DNA of 64,000 nt, from positions 8,494,001-8,558,000 of the forward strand of contig NZ_CP107928.1 of the NCBI RefSeq assembly GCF_036030735.1, given 5' to 3'. Source of the DNA: Streptomyces sp. NBC_00425. GTDB lineage: Bacteria; Actinomycetota; Actinomycetes; Streptomycetales; Streptomycetaceae. Positions 1 through 9,657 of the stretch are shown here, one piece after another (within the stretch, counting starts at the first letter, position 1; the number at the start of each line of letters is the position of its first letter). The notes under the pieces were generated by a model. It was given only the letters and a program-made list of their open reading frames with translations, was not told the origin of the DNA and did not search any database. Position numbers and translations under genes: made by a program.

Positions 1-28
1 CCTTGACCCTCTGACGCGGTGAACGTCT

Positions 29-63
29 GCCGGGCCCGGCCTCGTTGAAGGGCCGGGCCCGGC
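29..63. terminator. Long GC hairpin, probable terminator of an upstream gene
   Basis: Perfect 13-bp inverted repeat (arms 29-41 and 51-63, 9-nt loop). No T-run follows. It lies between the window edge and the first gene, so it probably ends a transcript that begins outside the window. Confidence 0.5.
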
Positions 64-164
64 GGCCGCCCCCGCACCGGGGGCGGCCGCACGTCGTCCT
101 TGTGCACCCCGTCCCCCCGTGGGACGCCGGCCGCCCCGAAATCGGCGAACGTATGCTGCTGCAC

Positions 165-1130
165 ATGGTTGAGCACCGAATGATCGACGTGAACGGGATC
201 CGGCTGCACATCGCGGAAGAGGGAGAAGGCCCCCTGGTGGTCCTCCTGCACGGCTTCCCGGAGTCATGGCACTCCTGGCATCACCAGTTCGGTCCCCTGA
301 GCGCCGCAGGCTTTCGTGTGGTCGCCCCCGACCAGCGTGGATACGGTCGCAGTGACCACCCCGACGACGTGACCGCGTACAGCATCCTCCACCTGGTCGG
401 GGACGTGGTCGGGCTGATCCGTGCGCTGGGTGAGGAGAAGGCGTACGTCGTCGGCCACGACTGGGGCGCACCGGTCGCCTGGCACACCGCGCTGCTGAGG
501 CCGGACGTGGTTCAGGGGGTGGCGGGGCTCAGTGTGCCGCCGCCGTTCCGAGGGACGGAGCCGCCGCTCGCCGCCATGGAGAGGATGTTCGACGGCAGGT
601 TCTACTGGAACTACTTCAACCAGCCCGGCGTTGCGGATGCGGAGTTCGCGAAGGACCCGCGCACGACGCTGCGGAAGTTCTTCTTCATGGCCTCCGGCGA
701 CGCCCCCGGTGCCGGCGAGGGGAAGCAGCCGCTGATCGAGCCTGGGCGGGGATGGCTGGAGACGATGCCCGATCCCGAGATCCTGCCGGAGTGGTTCACC
801 GAAACCGACCTGGACGTGCTCACCGACAGCTTCTCCAAGGGCTTCACCGGCGCGCTGAACTGGTACCGCAACCTCGACCGGAACTGGGAGCTGACGGCTG
901 CCTGGCACGGGGCGGTCGTGAACGTGCCCGCGCTGTATGTGTACGGGGACCGGGATCTGGTGCCCGCGTTCCCGGGGACGCCCGAACTCATCGCGGCGCT
1001 GCCGGACTTGATGCCGAATCTGCGGCGCGAGCCGGTGAGGCTGGAGGGATGCGGACACTGGACGCAGCAGGAGCGGCCGGCGGAGGTGAACGCGGCGCTC
1101 CTGAACTTCCTCACCGACCTCCGGGGCTGA
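165..1130 (+). CDS. Epoxide hydrolase, alpha/beta-hydrolase fold
   Basis: A 321-residue cytosolic hydrolase of the soluble epoxide hydrolase type, which opens epoxides to diols. The oxyanion-hole motif HGFPESW lies near residue 29. The nucleophile is the Asp of HDWG (Asp99), the acid lies in GDRD (about 262-264) and the catalytic His is in GCGHW (His298). The aromatic cap segment FYWNYFNQPG also fits epoxide hydrolases rather than esterases, which use a Ser nucleophile. The frame stays open upstream, but the family N-terminus (MVEHRMIDVNGIRLHI) points to the ATG at 165; 153 and 180 are alternatives. It stands alone, and its substrate cannot be read from context. Confidence 0.85.
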   Translation: MVEHRMIDVNGIRLHIAEEGEGPLVVLLHGFPESWHSWHHQFGPLSAAGFRVVAPDQRGYGRSDHPDDVTAYSILHLVGDVVGLIRALGEEKAYVVGHDWGAPVAWHTALLRPDVVQGVAGLSVPPPFRGTEPPLAAMERMFDGRFYWNYFNQPGVADAEFAKDPRTTLRKFFFMASGDAPGAGEGKQPLIEPGRGWLETMPDPEILPEWFTETDLDVLTDSFSKGFTGALNWYRNLDRNWELTAAWHGAVVNVPALYVYGDRDLVPAFPGTPELIAALPDLMPNLRREPVRLEGCGHWTQQERPAEVNAALLNFLTDLRG

Positions 1131-1358
1131 CCGGGCCCGGGTTTGCCCAACCGGCTCAGCGTCCGGCGCGGGCACGGTGATACCGCGAAGGCCGGACCGC
1201 ACTGGTCAGGGGTGCCTGCACCGGCGCCGGCACCGGCTACGGCGCCGAGATGGCCGTCCGCGCCGTCCCCGGCGCCTGCGAGGCCGCCCGGGTCGCCGTC
1301 CACGCGGACGTCACTCCCTGCACGACGGGGGTCTACGACCGGCGCGATCGTCTCCTTC

Positions 1359-2447
1359 TCATCCGATCACCGCGGCGCGTACGCACAGCACGTCAGGCAG
1401 GTGGGAGGCCACCTGCTGCCAGCTGTCCCCGTCGTCCGCCGACGCGAACACCTCGCCGTTGCGGTTGCCGAAGTACACGCCGGCCCGTTCCGCGACGTCG
1501 TCGGTGCACAGCGCGTCCCGCAGGACGGTTCCGTAGTGGTCCCCCTGAGGCAGGCCCGCGGAGAGCGGCTCCCAGCTCCTGCCCGCGTCCGCGGTGCGGA
1601 AGACCCGGCAGCGGCGGTCGGCCGGGACCCGGTCCGCGTCGGCGTTGATCGGGAACACGTACGCCGTGTCCCCGAGGGTGGGGTGCGCGGCGACGGCGAA
1701 GCCGAACGTCGAGGGCAGGCCCGGGCCGATGTCGGTCCACTGCCCGCCCGCGTCGTCGCTCCGGTACACGCCCCAGTGGTTCTGGAGGTAGAGACGGTCC
1801 GGGTCCGCCGCGTCCCTCGCCACCTTGTGCACGCACTGGCCGAACTCCGGGTTCGGATCGGGCAGGAACACCGCGGAGACACCCGAGTTGGCGGGGGCCC
1901 AGTTCGCCCCGGCGTCGGCTGTGCGGAACACGCCGGCCGTCGACACGGCCACGGTCACCGATCGCGCGTCGCGCCGGTCGGTGAGGATCGTGTGCAGGCC
2001 TTCCCCGCCACCGCCCGGCACCCACCGGGAGCGCGTCGGGTGTTCCCACAGCGGGCGGACCAGTTCGAAGCTCTCGCCGCGGTCCTCCGAGCGGTAGAGC
2101 GCCGCCGGCTCGGTGCCCGCGTAGACCACGTCCGGTTCGGCCGCGGCCGGGTGCAGCTGCCACACCCGTTCCAGCGAGGCCCCGGTGTCCTGGGGGAACT
2201 TGACGGCCGGCGCGGCCGGTTCCGTCCACGTCCGGCCGAGGTCGTCGGAGTGGAACACCGACGGGCCCCAGTGCGCACTGTCGCCGCCGGCGAGCAGCCG
2301 CGGGCGGTCGCCGCGGGTGTCGAGGGCGACCGAGTAGATCGCCTGTGCGTTGAAGTAGGGGGCTTCGTCGAACTCCCACGCGCCACCGCGCCGACGCCCG
2401 ACGAACAGGCCTTTGCGTGTGCCCACGGCGAGCAGTACCTCGGTCAT
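1359..2447 (-). CDS. BNR/Asp-box repeat (sialidase-like beta-propeller) protein
   Basis: A 362-residue protein built from repeats of the type S/T-x-D-x-G-x-x-W: DDLGRTW, DRGESF, DAGANW, DAGGQW, DAGRSW, DDGDSW. This is the Asp-box signature of the VPS10/sialidase/YCF48 propeller superfamily. It has no signal peptide, membrane segment or sialidase catalytic Arg triad that I can see, so an enzymatic role is not supported. The start is the ATG of MTEVLLAVGTRKGLF, preceded by GGAGGTGATCGGC. The N-terminal GTRKGLF motif is common in actinobacterial exo-alpha-sialidase-like proteins of unknown function. It is convergent with the epoxide hydrolase. Confidence 0.75.
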   Translation of the reverse strand: MTEVLLAVGTRKGLFVGRRRGGAWEFDEAPYFNAQAIYSVALDTRGDRPRLLAGGDSAHWGPSVFHSDDLGRTWTEPAAPAVKFPQDTGASLERVWQLHPAAAEPDVVYAGTEPAALYRSEDRGESFELVRPLWEHPTRSRWVPGGGGEGLHTILTDRRDARSVTVAVSTAGVFRTADAGANWAPANSGVSAVFLPDPNPEFGQCVHKVARDAADPDRLYLQNHWGVYRSDDAGGQWTDIGPGLPSTFGFAVAAHPTLGDTAYVFPINADADRVPADRRCRVFRTADAGRSWEPLSAGLPQGDHYGTVLRDALCTDDVAERAGVYFGNRNGEVFASADDGDSWQQVASHLPDVLCVRAAVIG

Positions 2448-2726
2448 GCCGATCACCTCCGCTGCGTCTTCGACGCCTTCGTCCCAGACACCGGCCAGTC
2501 TGCACCCCGCCACTGACAGTCACCTCCGGAAACCTCGTCGTCGCAGGTCACTGCGGCCCTGACGGTCCTGTGCCGCTGACTTTCGGCCACCTCCGCCCGG
2601 ACACCCGCGGGCAGAGCGGAAGCCGTGGGACGGCCGGCATGCGGATTCGCCCTGAGCATCGGGCCCGCCCGCCCCGTATGGGAGGGCGGCTGGGATGTAC
2701 ATGTGCTCATGAGGAGGATGCCTTCG

Positions 2727-3308
2727 ATGGCGTTCCGTGGTCCGAAGGTGTGGCTGTGGCGCTGGCGGCGCAACCCGCTCAAGCGCCGCGCCGACATGGT
2801 GGAGTCCTGGGTCGTGCTCGGCGTGTGGGCGCTGACCGTGCTCGCCGGCGTCCTTGCGGGGTGGGCGACGGCGGGGTCCGTCGAGGACGGCCTCGCGCGC
2901 GAGCGCGTCGAGTGGCGGCCTCTGATGGGCCGTCTGACCGACCGGGCCCCCGGCAAGCCCGCCGCGAGCGGGTCCGCGAGCGGCGACCGGGTGTGGGCGA
3001 AGGCGGGCTGGACGGGCCCGGACGGCTCCGCGCACACCGGCCAGGTGCGGGTCGGCCCGGGCAGTGCCGCCGGTACGCCCGTGACGGTCTGGACGGATAC
3101 CCGGGGCCGCATGGTGACCGAACCCGTCGGCGCCGCCCAGGCCCGGCTGCGCGCGTCCCTCGTCGGCGGTGTGGCCGGCCTCGGCGTGGCGACGCTGCCC
3201 TTCGCGGGCGGCCGTGTCCTGCGCGGTCGCATGGAACGCCGCAGAGTCGCCCAGTGGGACGTCGACTGGGCCCGCTTCGACGCGCTGCGGGGGCGTCCGG
3301 CGAGCTGA
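2727..3308 (+). CDS. Rv1733c-like membrane protein
   Basis: A 193-residue protein with the layout of the actinobacterial Rv1733c family. A basic Trp/Arg N-terminus (WLWRWRRNPLKRR) is followed by a membrane helix (about 26-47), a 95-residue extracytoplasmic domain with the GDRVWAKAGWTGPDGSAHTG stretch, a second helix (about 144-161) and a basic tail ending near QWDVDWARFD. Function is unknown; the mycobacterial member is known as a latency antigen. The start at 2727 is preferred because GAGGAGG sits 9 nt upstream; ATGs at 2709 and 2718 are also in frame. Confidence 0.75.
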   Translation: MAFRGPKVWLWRWRRNPLKRRADMVESWVVLGVWALTVLAGVLAGWATAGSVEDGLARERVEWRPLMGRLTDRAPGKPAASGSASGDRVWAKAGWTGPDGSAHTGQVRVGPGSAAGTPVTVWTDTRGRMVTEPVGAAQARLRASLVGGVAGLGVATLPFAGGRVLRGRMERRRVAQWDVDWARFDALRGRPAS

Positions 3309-3318
3309 CCGCCCGACG

Positions 3319-3382
3319 CGGCGGGGAGGCGGGCGGGAAGGCGCGTGCGGTTCCCCCGCCCCCCCCGCCCGCCGCCCCCGCC
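3319..3382. terminator. Very GC-rich stem-loop between convergent genes
   Basis: A G-rich arm (3319-3336) can pair with a C-rich arm (3364-3382) with few mismatches. It separates the Rv1733c-like gene from the convergent HEAT-repeat gene and could act on both strands. There is no U-run. Confidence 0.4.
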
Positions 3383-3420
3383 CTCGCAGGGAAGCGGCAC
3401 GGGCCGCTCCGCCGTCCCTC

Positions 3421-5625
3421 CTACGTTCTCTCCACCACCCCGCGGCACAGTCGCAGCAGTTCCTCGTCCGTGGGGATGTCGTGGCTGCCGTGCCCGCCGG
3501 GGCGGACGGTGTGACGGCGGGGAGCGGCGAGTTCCGTCGCGGCCAGGTCCCGCAGGGGGGCGGCTCGGGAGCCGAGGGACGTGAGGCAGGCGGCGACGGC
3601 CGGGCGGGAACGGGGATGCTCCGTCCAGGCGAGTCGCAGCGCGGTGACGACCGTGGCGTCCGCCTCTCCGGTGATCTCGCAGACGGCGCACGCGGCGGCC
3701 GTGCCCGCCCTGCCGTCGTCCGTCTCGACCGTGCGGCGCAGTGCACGCAGCGCCGTGCGGGCGCCGGGGCCGAGCAGGGACAGCGAGTGTGCGGCGTGTG
3801 CCCGGTGCGGGGCGTCCCCTCTCGCCAACTCCCGCAGGAACACCGGCAGGACGGCGGCCGGGTCGCCCTCGACGGCCCACAGGGCGTCCGCCGCCGCGAG
3901 TGCGTGCTCACCGTCCAGCAGGGCGCGCAGCGCGGGGGCGGCCTCGCGGGCGGCCGCGCCGAACGCGGCCACGGCGGCGAGCGCGGCCGGTACGAGGCGT
4001 TCCCCGGCGGCGGTACGGGCGCCGTTCAACAGGCGCAGCACCGAAGGCAGGGACTCCGTGTCGCGCAGTGCCCGCAGCGTGGACAGCAGGGGCGTCGCCG
4101 GGCCGGGCGCCTCCAGGGGCACGGCGGCGAGCGCCTGCCGCACGGCCGGCGCGAGAGGAGCCGCCCGGGCGCCGAGCGCGGCGACCGCCGCTCCGAGGTC
4201 CCGGGGGACGACCGGACCCGCCACCACCTTGGCGAGCAGGGGCACGGCCCGCGGGTCTCCGGTCAGGGTCAGGGCGTGGAGCGCTCGGCCGAGCAGGGGA
4301 GCCTCGCGGGGCCATCGCTGTACCCAGCGGTCGGGGCGCGCGACGGCCAGCGCGTGGAGTCGGTCGGCGGCCGGCGCGGCCAGCGCGAAGAGCTCGGCGA
4401 GGACGGCCACGGTCGTGTCGCGCAGCCGCCCCTGCTCCTCCTCGGCTTCCCGGGTCGACAGCTGCTCGCCGAGCAGGGCCACCGTGCGGCTGTGGTCGCC
4501 GCGCCACTCACGCACCAGCGCGGCGGCCAGCAGCACGGCGTTGCACCGGTCGACGGGGCCCGCACCCGTCAACTGGCCGTGCAGCAGCGCGATCCGGTCG
4601 GCCGGCCGGTCGTCGAGCGCCGTGTGCAGGGTGCGCAGCAGGCGGTTCCCCTCCTCGTCGGAGGGACGCAGCCGCCGTATCCGGTCGACGAGGGAGTGCA
4701 CGGCGGCCGCGCCCGCCGCTCCCGGGCGGCACGGTCGGTCGGCGGAGCGTTCGTCGAGCAGGCGCAGAACCATGGGCACCAGATCCGCCGGGAGCCGTTC
4801 GGGCGCGCAGACGGCGAGTTGGCCCAGCGCGGCGAGCCGCGGTCCCGGCCCGTGGTCGGGGCCGCTCCGCGCGACGAGGAGGTCCAGGGCCTCTGCCGCC
4901 CTGTCCGGATGCCGTCGCGCGAAGTGACCCAGGCACTCGACCAGGGCGACGACCAGCCGCTCGTCCCGCTCGAGCGCGAGGCGCTCGCGTAACAGCCCCA
5001 GGACGCGCGGGGGATCGTCGAGGAACCGCACCACGGCCGTGGCAGCCGCCCGACGGACCCTCGGGTCGACGTCCGCGGCCAGCCGGACGAAGACCTCCGC
5101 CCCCGCCCGAACGGCCGCCTCCGCGCCCGCGCCCGCCTGGACGGCTTCCGCACCCGTGCCCGCCCGGACGGCCGCCTCTGCGCCCGCGTCCGCTTGGGCG
5201 GTTGCTTCCGCGCCGGCGTCTGCCTCGCCTGCCGCTTCCGCGCTCAGGGTCGGCTCGCCCGCCGACTCCGCCCCAGCCCGGACGGCCGCTTCCGCGCGCG
5301 CGGCCGCCCGGGCGGCCGGATCGGCCGCCGCGACCGCCGGCTCGGCGGGCGTGCCCTCCCCGATGCTCACCAACAGGTCGAGCAGAAGGCCCCGTTCCGG
5401 TACCTGCTCGTCCGCGGCCAGCGCGAGTAGAAACGGAACGCAGGCGAGCGTCGAGTCGTACACCCGCCCCTCCCGGTGCACCGCGCCGTACATGCGGTCC
5501 AGGGCGGCCGCCCTCGCGACCGGCTCCGCGGAGGTGAGGCCGCGGAGCAGTCCCGGCACGTCCCGGGCACTGCCGTGCGCGTGACGCAGTGAGGCCCAGT
5601 CGACCTCGTCGATCCCCGTGAACAC
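3421..5625 (-). CDS. HEAT-repeat protein with Ala/Gly/Glu-rich insert and a TTA codon
   Basis: About 734 residues. The N-terminus (FTGIDEVDWASLRHAHGSA, then MYGAVH and YDSTLACVPFL) matches a common Streptomyces HEAT-repeat family. Helical repeats of the R-x-A-A-x-A-L type run from residue about 178 to the end and suggest a protein-binding scaffold. Residues 96-177 are a low-complexity insert of GAEA/AVRAG units. I chose the GTG at 5625 because GGGGGAGG precedes it by 5 nt and family homology starts there; the frame is open to 5682. Codon 212 is TTA (4990-4992), so translation should need the bldA tRNA. It lies just downstream of the AidB-like gene on the same strand. Partner unknown. Confidence 0.75.
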   Translation of the reverse strand: MFTGIDEVDWASLRHAHGSARDVPGLLRGLTSAEPVARAAALDRMYGAVHREGRVYDSTLACVPFLLALAADEQVPERGLLLDLLVSIGEGTPAEPAVAAADPAARAAARAEAAVRAGAESAGEPTLSAEAAGEADAGAEATAQADAGAEAAVRAGTGAEAVQAGAGAEAAVRAGAEVFVRLAADVDPRVRRAAATAVVRFLDDPPRVLGLLRERLALERDERLVVALVECLGHFARRHPDRAAEALDLLVARSGPDHGPGPRLAALGQLAVCAPERLPADLVPMVLRLLDERSADRPCRPGAAGAAAVHSLVDRIRRLRPSDEEGNRLLRTLHTALDDRPADRIALLHGQLTGAGPVDRCNAVLLAAALVREWRGDHSRTVALLGEQLSTREAEEEQGRLRDTTVAVLAELFALAAPAADRLHALAVARPDRWVQRWPREAPLLGRALHALTLTGDPRAVPLLAKVVAGPVVPRDLGAAVAALGARAAPLAPAVRQALAAVPLEAPGPATPLLSTLRALRDTESLPSVLRLLNGARTAAGERLVPAALAAVAAFGAAAREAAPALRALLDGEHALAAADALWAVEGDPAAVLPVFLRELARGDAPHRAHAAHSLSLLGPGARTALRALRRTVETDDGRAGTAAACAVCEITGEADATVVTALRLAWTEHPRSRPAVAACLTSLGSRAAPLRDLAATELAAPRRHTVRPGGHGSHDIPTDEELLRLCRGVVERT
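5095..5340 (-). repeat. Degenerate in-frame repeat encoding AGAEA/AVRAG units
   Basis: Imperfect repetition inside the HEAT-repeat gene. On the plus strand, variants of gcctccgcgcccgcccggac recur many times, and all encode Ala, Gly, Glu, Val and Arg. It is probably a flexible or helical linker that has expanded by slippage. It interrupts two otherwise normal HEAT regions. Confidence 0.7.
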
Positions 5626-5715
5626 GTTGTCCTCCCCCGGACGAAGTGCCATAAGTGCCAACTGATCACGAGTCTGCACCACTTCACCGACAACGAAGCG
5701 GAATCGAGCGATGAC

Positions 5716-7474
<1,759 letters not shown>

Positions 7475-7476
<2 letters not shown>

Positions 7477-7514
7477 GTTGCACTTCCTCGACAGTCGCAG
7501 CAATAGTGCAATAT
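7475..7514. promoter_or_regulatory. Inverted repeat in the AidB-like/PaaX divergent promoter
   Basis: ATGTTGCACT (7475-7484) and AGTGCAATAT (7505-7514) are inverted copies matching at 9 of 10 positions, with centres 30 bp apart, about three helical turns. The left arm overlaps the start codon and ribosome-binding region of the AidB-like gene. A dimeric repressor, most simply the adjacent PaaX-type protein, could bind here. That is inference. Confidence 0.4.
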
Positions 7515-7540
7515 CCGGAGCGCACGTACAGTACGGCCCT

Positions 7541-8299
7541 ATGCGGAGCAACGTGTCGGCGCAGTCCGGTGAGGTCGAGGTCGACCTGCCCCCGTTGTCC
7601 GCGCGGTCGGTGGTCCTGAGCCTGCTGCTGGGTTCACACCCGCCCGAACTGGCCGCGAAGGACCTGGTGCGCGGGGTGGAGCCGTTCGGCGTCGGCGGCT
7701 CGACGGTGCGGGCGGCGCTGAGCCGGATGGTCGCGGCCGGCGATCTGCGCCGGACGGACGGGGTCTACCGTCTGAGCGAGCGGCTGCTGGAGCGTCAACG
7801 ACGCCAGGACGACGCCCTGCACCCGCACACGCGTGCGTGGGACGGCGACTGGGAGATGGCCGTGATCACCGCGACCGGTCGCGGCCCGGCCGAGCGCGCC
7901 GAACTGCGCAACCGGCTGAGCGCTCTGCGTCTCGCCGAGCTCCGCGAGGGCGTCTGGCTGCGGCCGGCGAATCTGAGCCGGTCCTGGCCGGCGGAGCCCG
8001 ACGCCGTTCTGCAGCACTTCGTCACGCGGCCTTCGACGCCGGCCCGTGACCTGGTCGTGAGCCTGTGGCCGCTCGGTGCGTGGGCGCGGACGGCCCGGGG
8101 GCTGCTGGCCCACGTCGAGCGGTCGCGAAGGCCCGCCGACCGGTTCACGGCGCTCGCGGCGGTGGTGCGGCATCTGCTGGCCGACCCGGTGCTGCCCGCC
8201 GATCTGCTGCCCGCCGACTGGCCGGGTCCGGTTCTGCGCACCGCGTACGAGCGGTACCGGCGCGAGATCGTCGCCACGGCGTCCGGGCCGGGCCGATAG
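7541..8299 (+). CDS. PaaX-family transcriptional repressor
   Basis: A 252-residue regulator with the PaaX layout. An N-terminal winged helix (SARSVVLSLLLGSHPPELAA, then GGSTVRAALSRMVAAGDL and GVYRLSERLLERQRRQD) is followed by the PaaX central domain (WDGDWEMAVI, LRLAELREGVWLRPANL) and a C-terminal domain ending LRTAYERYRREI. PaaX of E. coli represses phenylacetate catabolism and is released by phenylacetyl-CoA. Here the divergent partner is an acyl-CoA dehydrogenase, so an acyl-CoA ligand is plausible. I chose the ATG at 7541; the frame is open further upstream, but that would cover the AidB-like start. Confidence 0.8.
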   Translation: MRSNVSAQSGEVEVDLPPLSARSVVLSLLLGSHPPELAAKDLVRGVEPFGVGGSTVRAALSRMVAAGDLRRTDGVYRLSERLLERQRRQDDALHPHTRAWDGDWEMAVITATGRGPAERAELRNRLSALRLAELREGVWLRPANLSRSWPAEPDAVLQHFVTRPSTPARDLVVSLWPLGAWARTARGLLAHVERSRRPADRFTALAAVVRHLLADPVLPADLLPADWPGPVLRTAYERYRREIVATASGPGR

Positions 8300-8303
8300 G
8301 TGG

Positions 8304-8348
8304 GGCGGCCGTGCGGAGCGTCGTGCGGGGATGCTCCGTACGGCCGCC
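8304..8348. terminator. Bidirectional stem-loop terminator
   Basis: A 16-bp stem with one G-T mismatch (arms 8304-8319 and 8333-8348, 13-nt loop) sits exactly between the convergent PaaX and pectate lyase genes. It lacks a T-run, as is common in Streptomyces. Confidence 0.6.
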
Positions 8349-8392
8349 GTCTCACCGTGGGGGGTCGTGGGGGAACCGTGGGCCTGACGGGC

Positions 8393-9211
8393 CTACCGGT
8401 AGGTGATGTCGGACGACGAGTACTTGCAGTACGTGCCGTCCGCGTCGCTGCCGTTGGTGGTCGGCTCCTTGCCGGTGTTGTTGCCGATGTACTTCTGGCA
8501 GGGAGTGATCTTCTTGCTGCTGTCCCCGACGATGGTGATCTTCCTGAGCGTGGCGCTGTCGCCGTAGTTGGTGTTGATGCCGACGAGCTTGTTGCCCTTG
8601 TACGTCGCCTCGATGGTGTTCAGATTGATCGTGCGCTTGTACTGGCCGCTCTTGCAGTTGCCGCAGCTGCGCACGAAGGTCCCGAAGTTCTTCACGGCGA
8701 AGTTGGAGACGTTCAGCGTTCCGGCGCCGTTGAACTGGAACACCTTGTCGCTGGCCTCCTTCGCCCCGCCGCCGGAGACGGTGTAGACGTTGGACGACGA
8801 GGAGCCGAGGAAGGTCGCCGCGTCCTCGCCGACGTCCTCCCACCAGACGTTCTGCAGGGTGCAGCTGCCGAGGCAGTGGATGCCGTCGGCGGCGGGCGCG
8901 CCGATGATGACGTTCTTCAGGACGGCGCCGGGCTTGAGCTCGAGGATCGGGTCCTGGTCCTCGTTCTGCCCGCCGCTGCCGAGGTCGCCGCTGCCGTAGA
9001 GGCGCTGCATCCCGTAGTCCTTGGTGCCGGAGACCGAAATGGTGGCGGTCACCGCCTTGCTGCTGGTGGGGGTGGGCCAGGTGGCTGCGCTCGCGGGGGT
9101 GAGCGCCCCGCTAGTCATGATCATGCCAACCGTGAGGCCGATGGCGGCCAGCCCTCCGGTGAGTGCGCGCCCTCGGGCGCGAAGTGGTGCGGAAGTTGTC
9201 GGTGAAGTCAT
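8393..9211 (-). CDS. Secreted pectate lyase, polysaccharide lyase family 3
   Basis: 272 residues. A signal peptide with Arg-rich start, hydrophobic core and PASAA cleavage site (about residue 42) is followed by a single PL3 domain. The family pattern is clear: DPILELKPGAVLKNVIIG, ADGIHCLGSCTLQNVWWEDVGEDAATF, FQFNGAGTLNVSNFAVKNFGTFVRSCGNC and a Cys-containing C-terminus. PL3 enzymes cleave de-esterified polygalacturonate by beta-elimination and use calcium. Conserved Asp, Lys and Arg residues in these segments fit an active enzyme. No CBM is attached. Its promoter faces the esterase promoter across a palindrome-rich spacer, which suggests induction on plant cell-wall material. Confidence 0.88.
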   Translation of the reverse strand: MTSPTTSAPLRARGRALTGGLAAIGLTVGMIMTSGALTPASAATWPTPTSSKAVTATISVSGTKDYGMQRLYGSGDLGSGGQNEDQDPILELKPGAVLKNVIIGAPAADGIHCLGSCTLQNVWWEDVGEDAATFLGSSSSNVYTVSGGGAKEASDKVFQFNGAGTLNVSNFAVKNFGTFVRSCGNCKSGQYKRTINLNTIEATYKGNKLVGINTNYGDSATLRKITIVGDSSKKITPCQKYIGNNTGKEPTTNGSDADGTYCKYSSSDITYR

Positions 9212-9240
9212 GTCCCGATGCCTTCTTCCAAGCGGTGAGG

Positions 9241-9284
9241 GATCAAGTATGTGAATGACTTACGTTCATCTGAACGACTTGATC
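9241..9284. promoter_or_regulatory. Nested inverted repeats upstream of pectate lyase
   Basis: The outer arms GATCAAGT (9241-9248) and ACTTGATC (9277-9284) are perfect inverted copies. Between them lies a perfect 6-2-6 palindrome, CGTTCA-TC-TGAACG (9263-9276). The position, 30-70 bp before the pectate lyase start, fits an operator. Its binding protein is unknown. Confidence 0.5.
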
Positions 9285-9350
9285 GAACAGTGCGCCCGTT
9301 GTGGGGTCCAGCTGAGCGGCTCGGTCACACTGCTGAACGGAACGTAGGGG

Positions 9351-9361
9351 GCAAGCGCTTT
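9351..9361. promoter_or_regulatory. AAGCGCTT-centred palindrome, LacI-family type
   Basis: GCAAGCGCTTT contains the 8-bp palindrome AAGCGCTT (9353-9360), a centre typical of LacI/GalR-family operators. It could serve either divergent gene. The same 11-mer occurs in reverse orientation upstream of etfB. Confidence 0.35.
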
Positions 9362-9442
9362 CTAGTCAATGTCTTGCGCAGAACGCGTTCCGGCCGTCGG
9401 GGTGCTCCCCGGTCAACTCCGGAGGGTGCGCGGGTCGTGGGG

Positions 9443-9456
9443 TGGGAGCGCTTCCA
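9443..9456. promoter_or_regulatory. CebR-box-like operator
   Basis: TGGGAGCGCTTCCA differs at one position from the known Streptomyces CebR operator TGGGAGCGCTCCCA. CebR is the cellobiose/cellotriose-responsive LacI-family repressor of cellulose-utilisation genes. The downstream gene encodes a secreted esterase with a cellulose-binding module, which matches the expected regulon. Confidence 0.65.
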
Positions 9457-9657
9457 TGACGACCATGCGCGTGCCACTATGCGAGGCGAACGCGGCCTTC
9501 GACGCTCCGGACGGCAGCCGGATTTGTCGACCCGGGCCGACCTGTCCCGGCGGGCCTGCCGTTGCCTTCTGCCGCTGTCCGCCCTTCGCCGTTCGCCGTT
9601 CGCCTGTCGAGCACCCCGCACGACGTCCCCGAGCCGCTACCAGAAAGGGACAGCCAC

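Larger units (their letters stand above)
9212..9657. other. 446-bp regulatory spacer between pectate lyase and CBM2 esterase
   Basis: There is no convincing gene here. It holds four operator-like elements listed separately: a nested palindrome near the pectate lyase, an AAGCGCTT palindrome, a near-perfect CebR box, and the ribosome site AGAAAGGGA before the esterase. Roughly 200 nt separate the CebR box from the esterase start, so either the leader is long or the promoter lies below the box. Confidence 0.6.

Noticed and set aside
1131..1358. A possible small gene downstream of the epoxide hydrolase
   Set aside because: Short open frames exist on both strands but none has a ribosome site or recognisable family.
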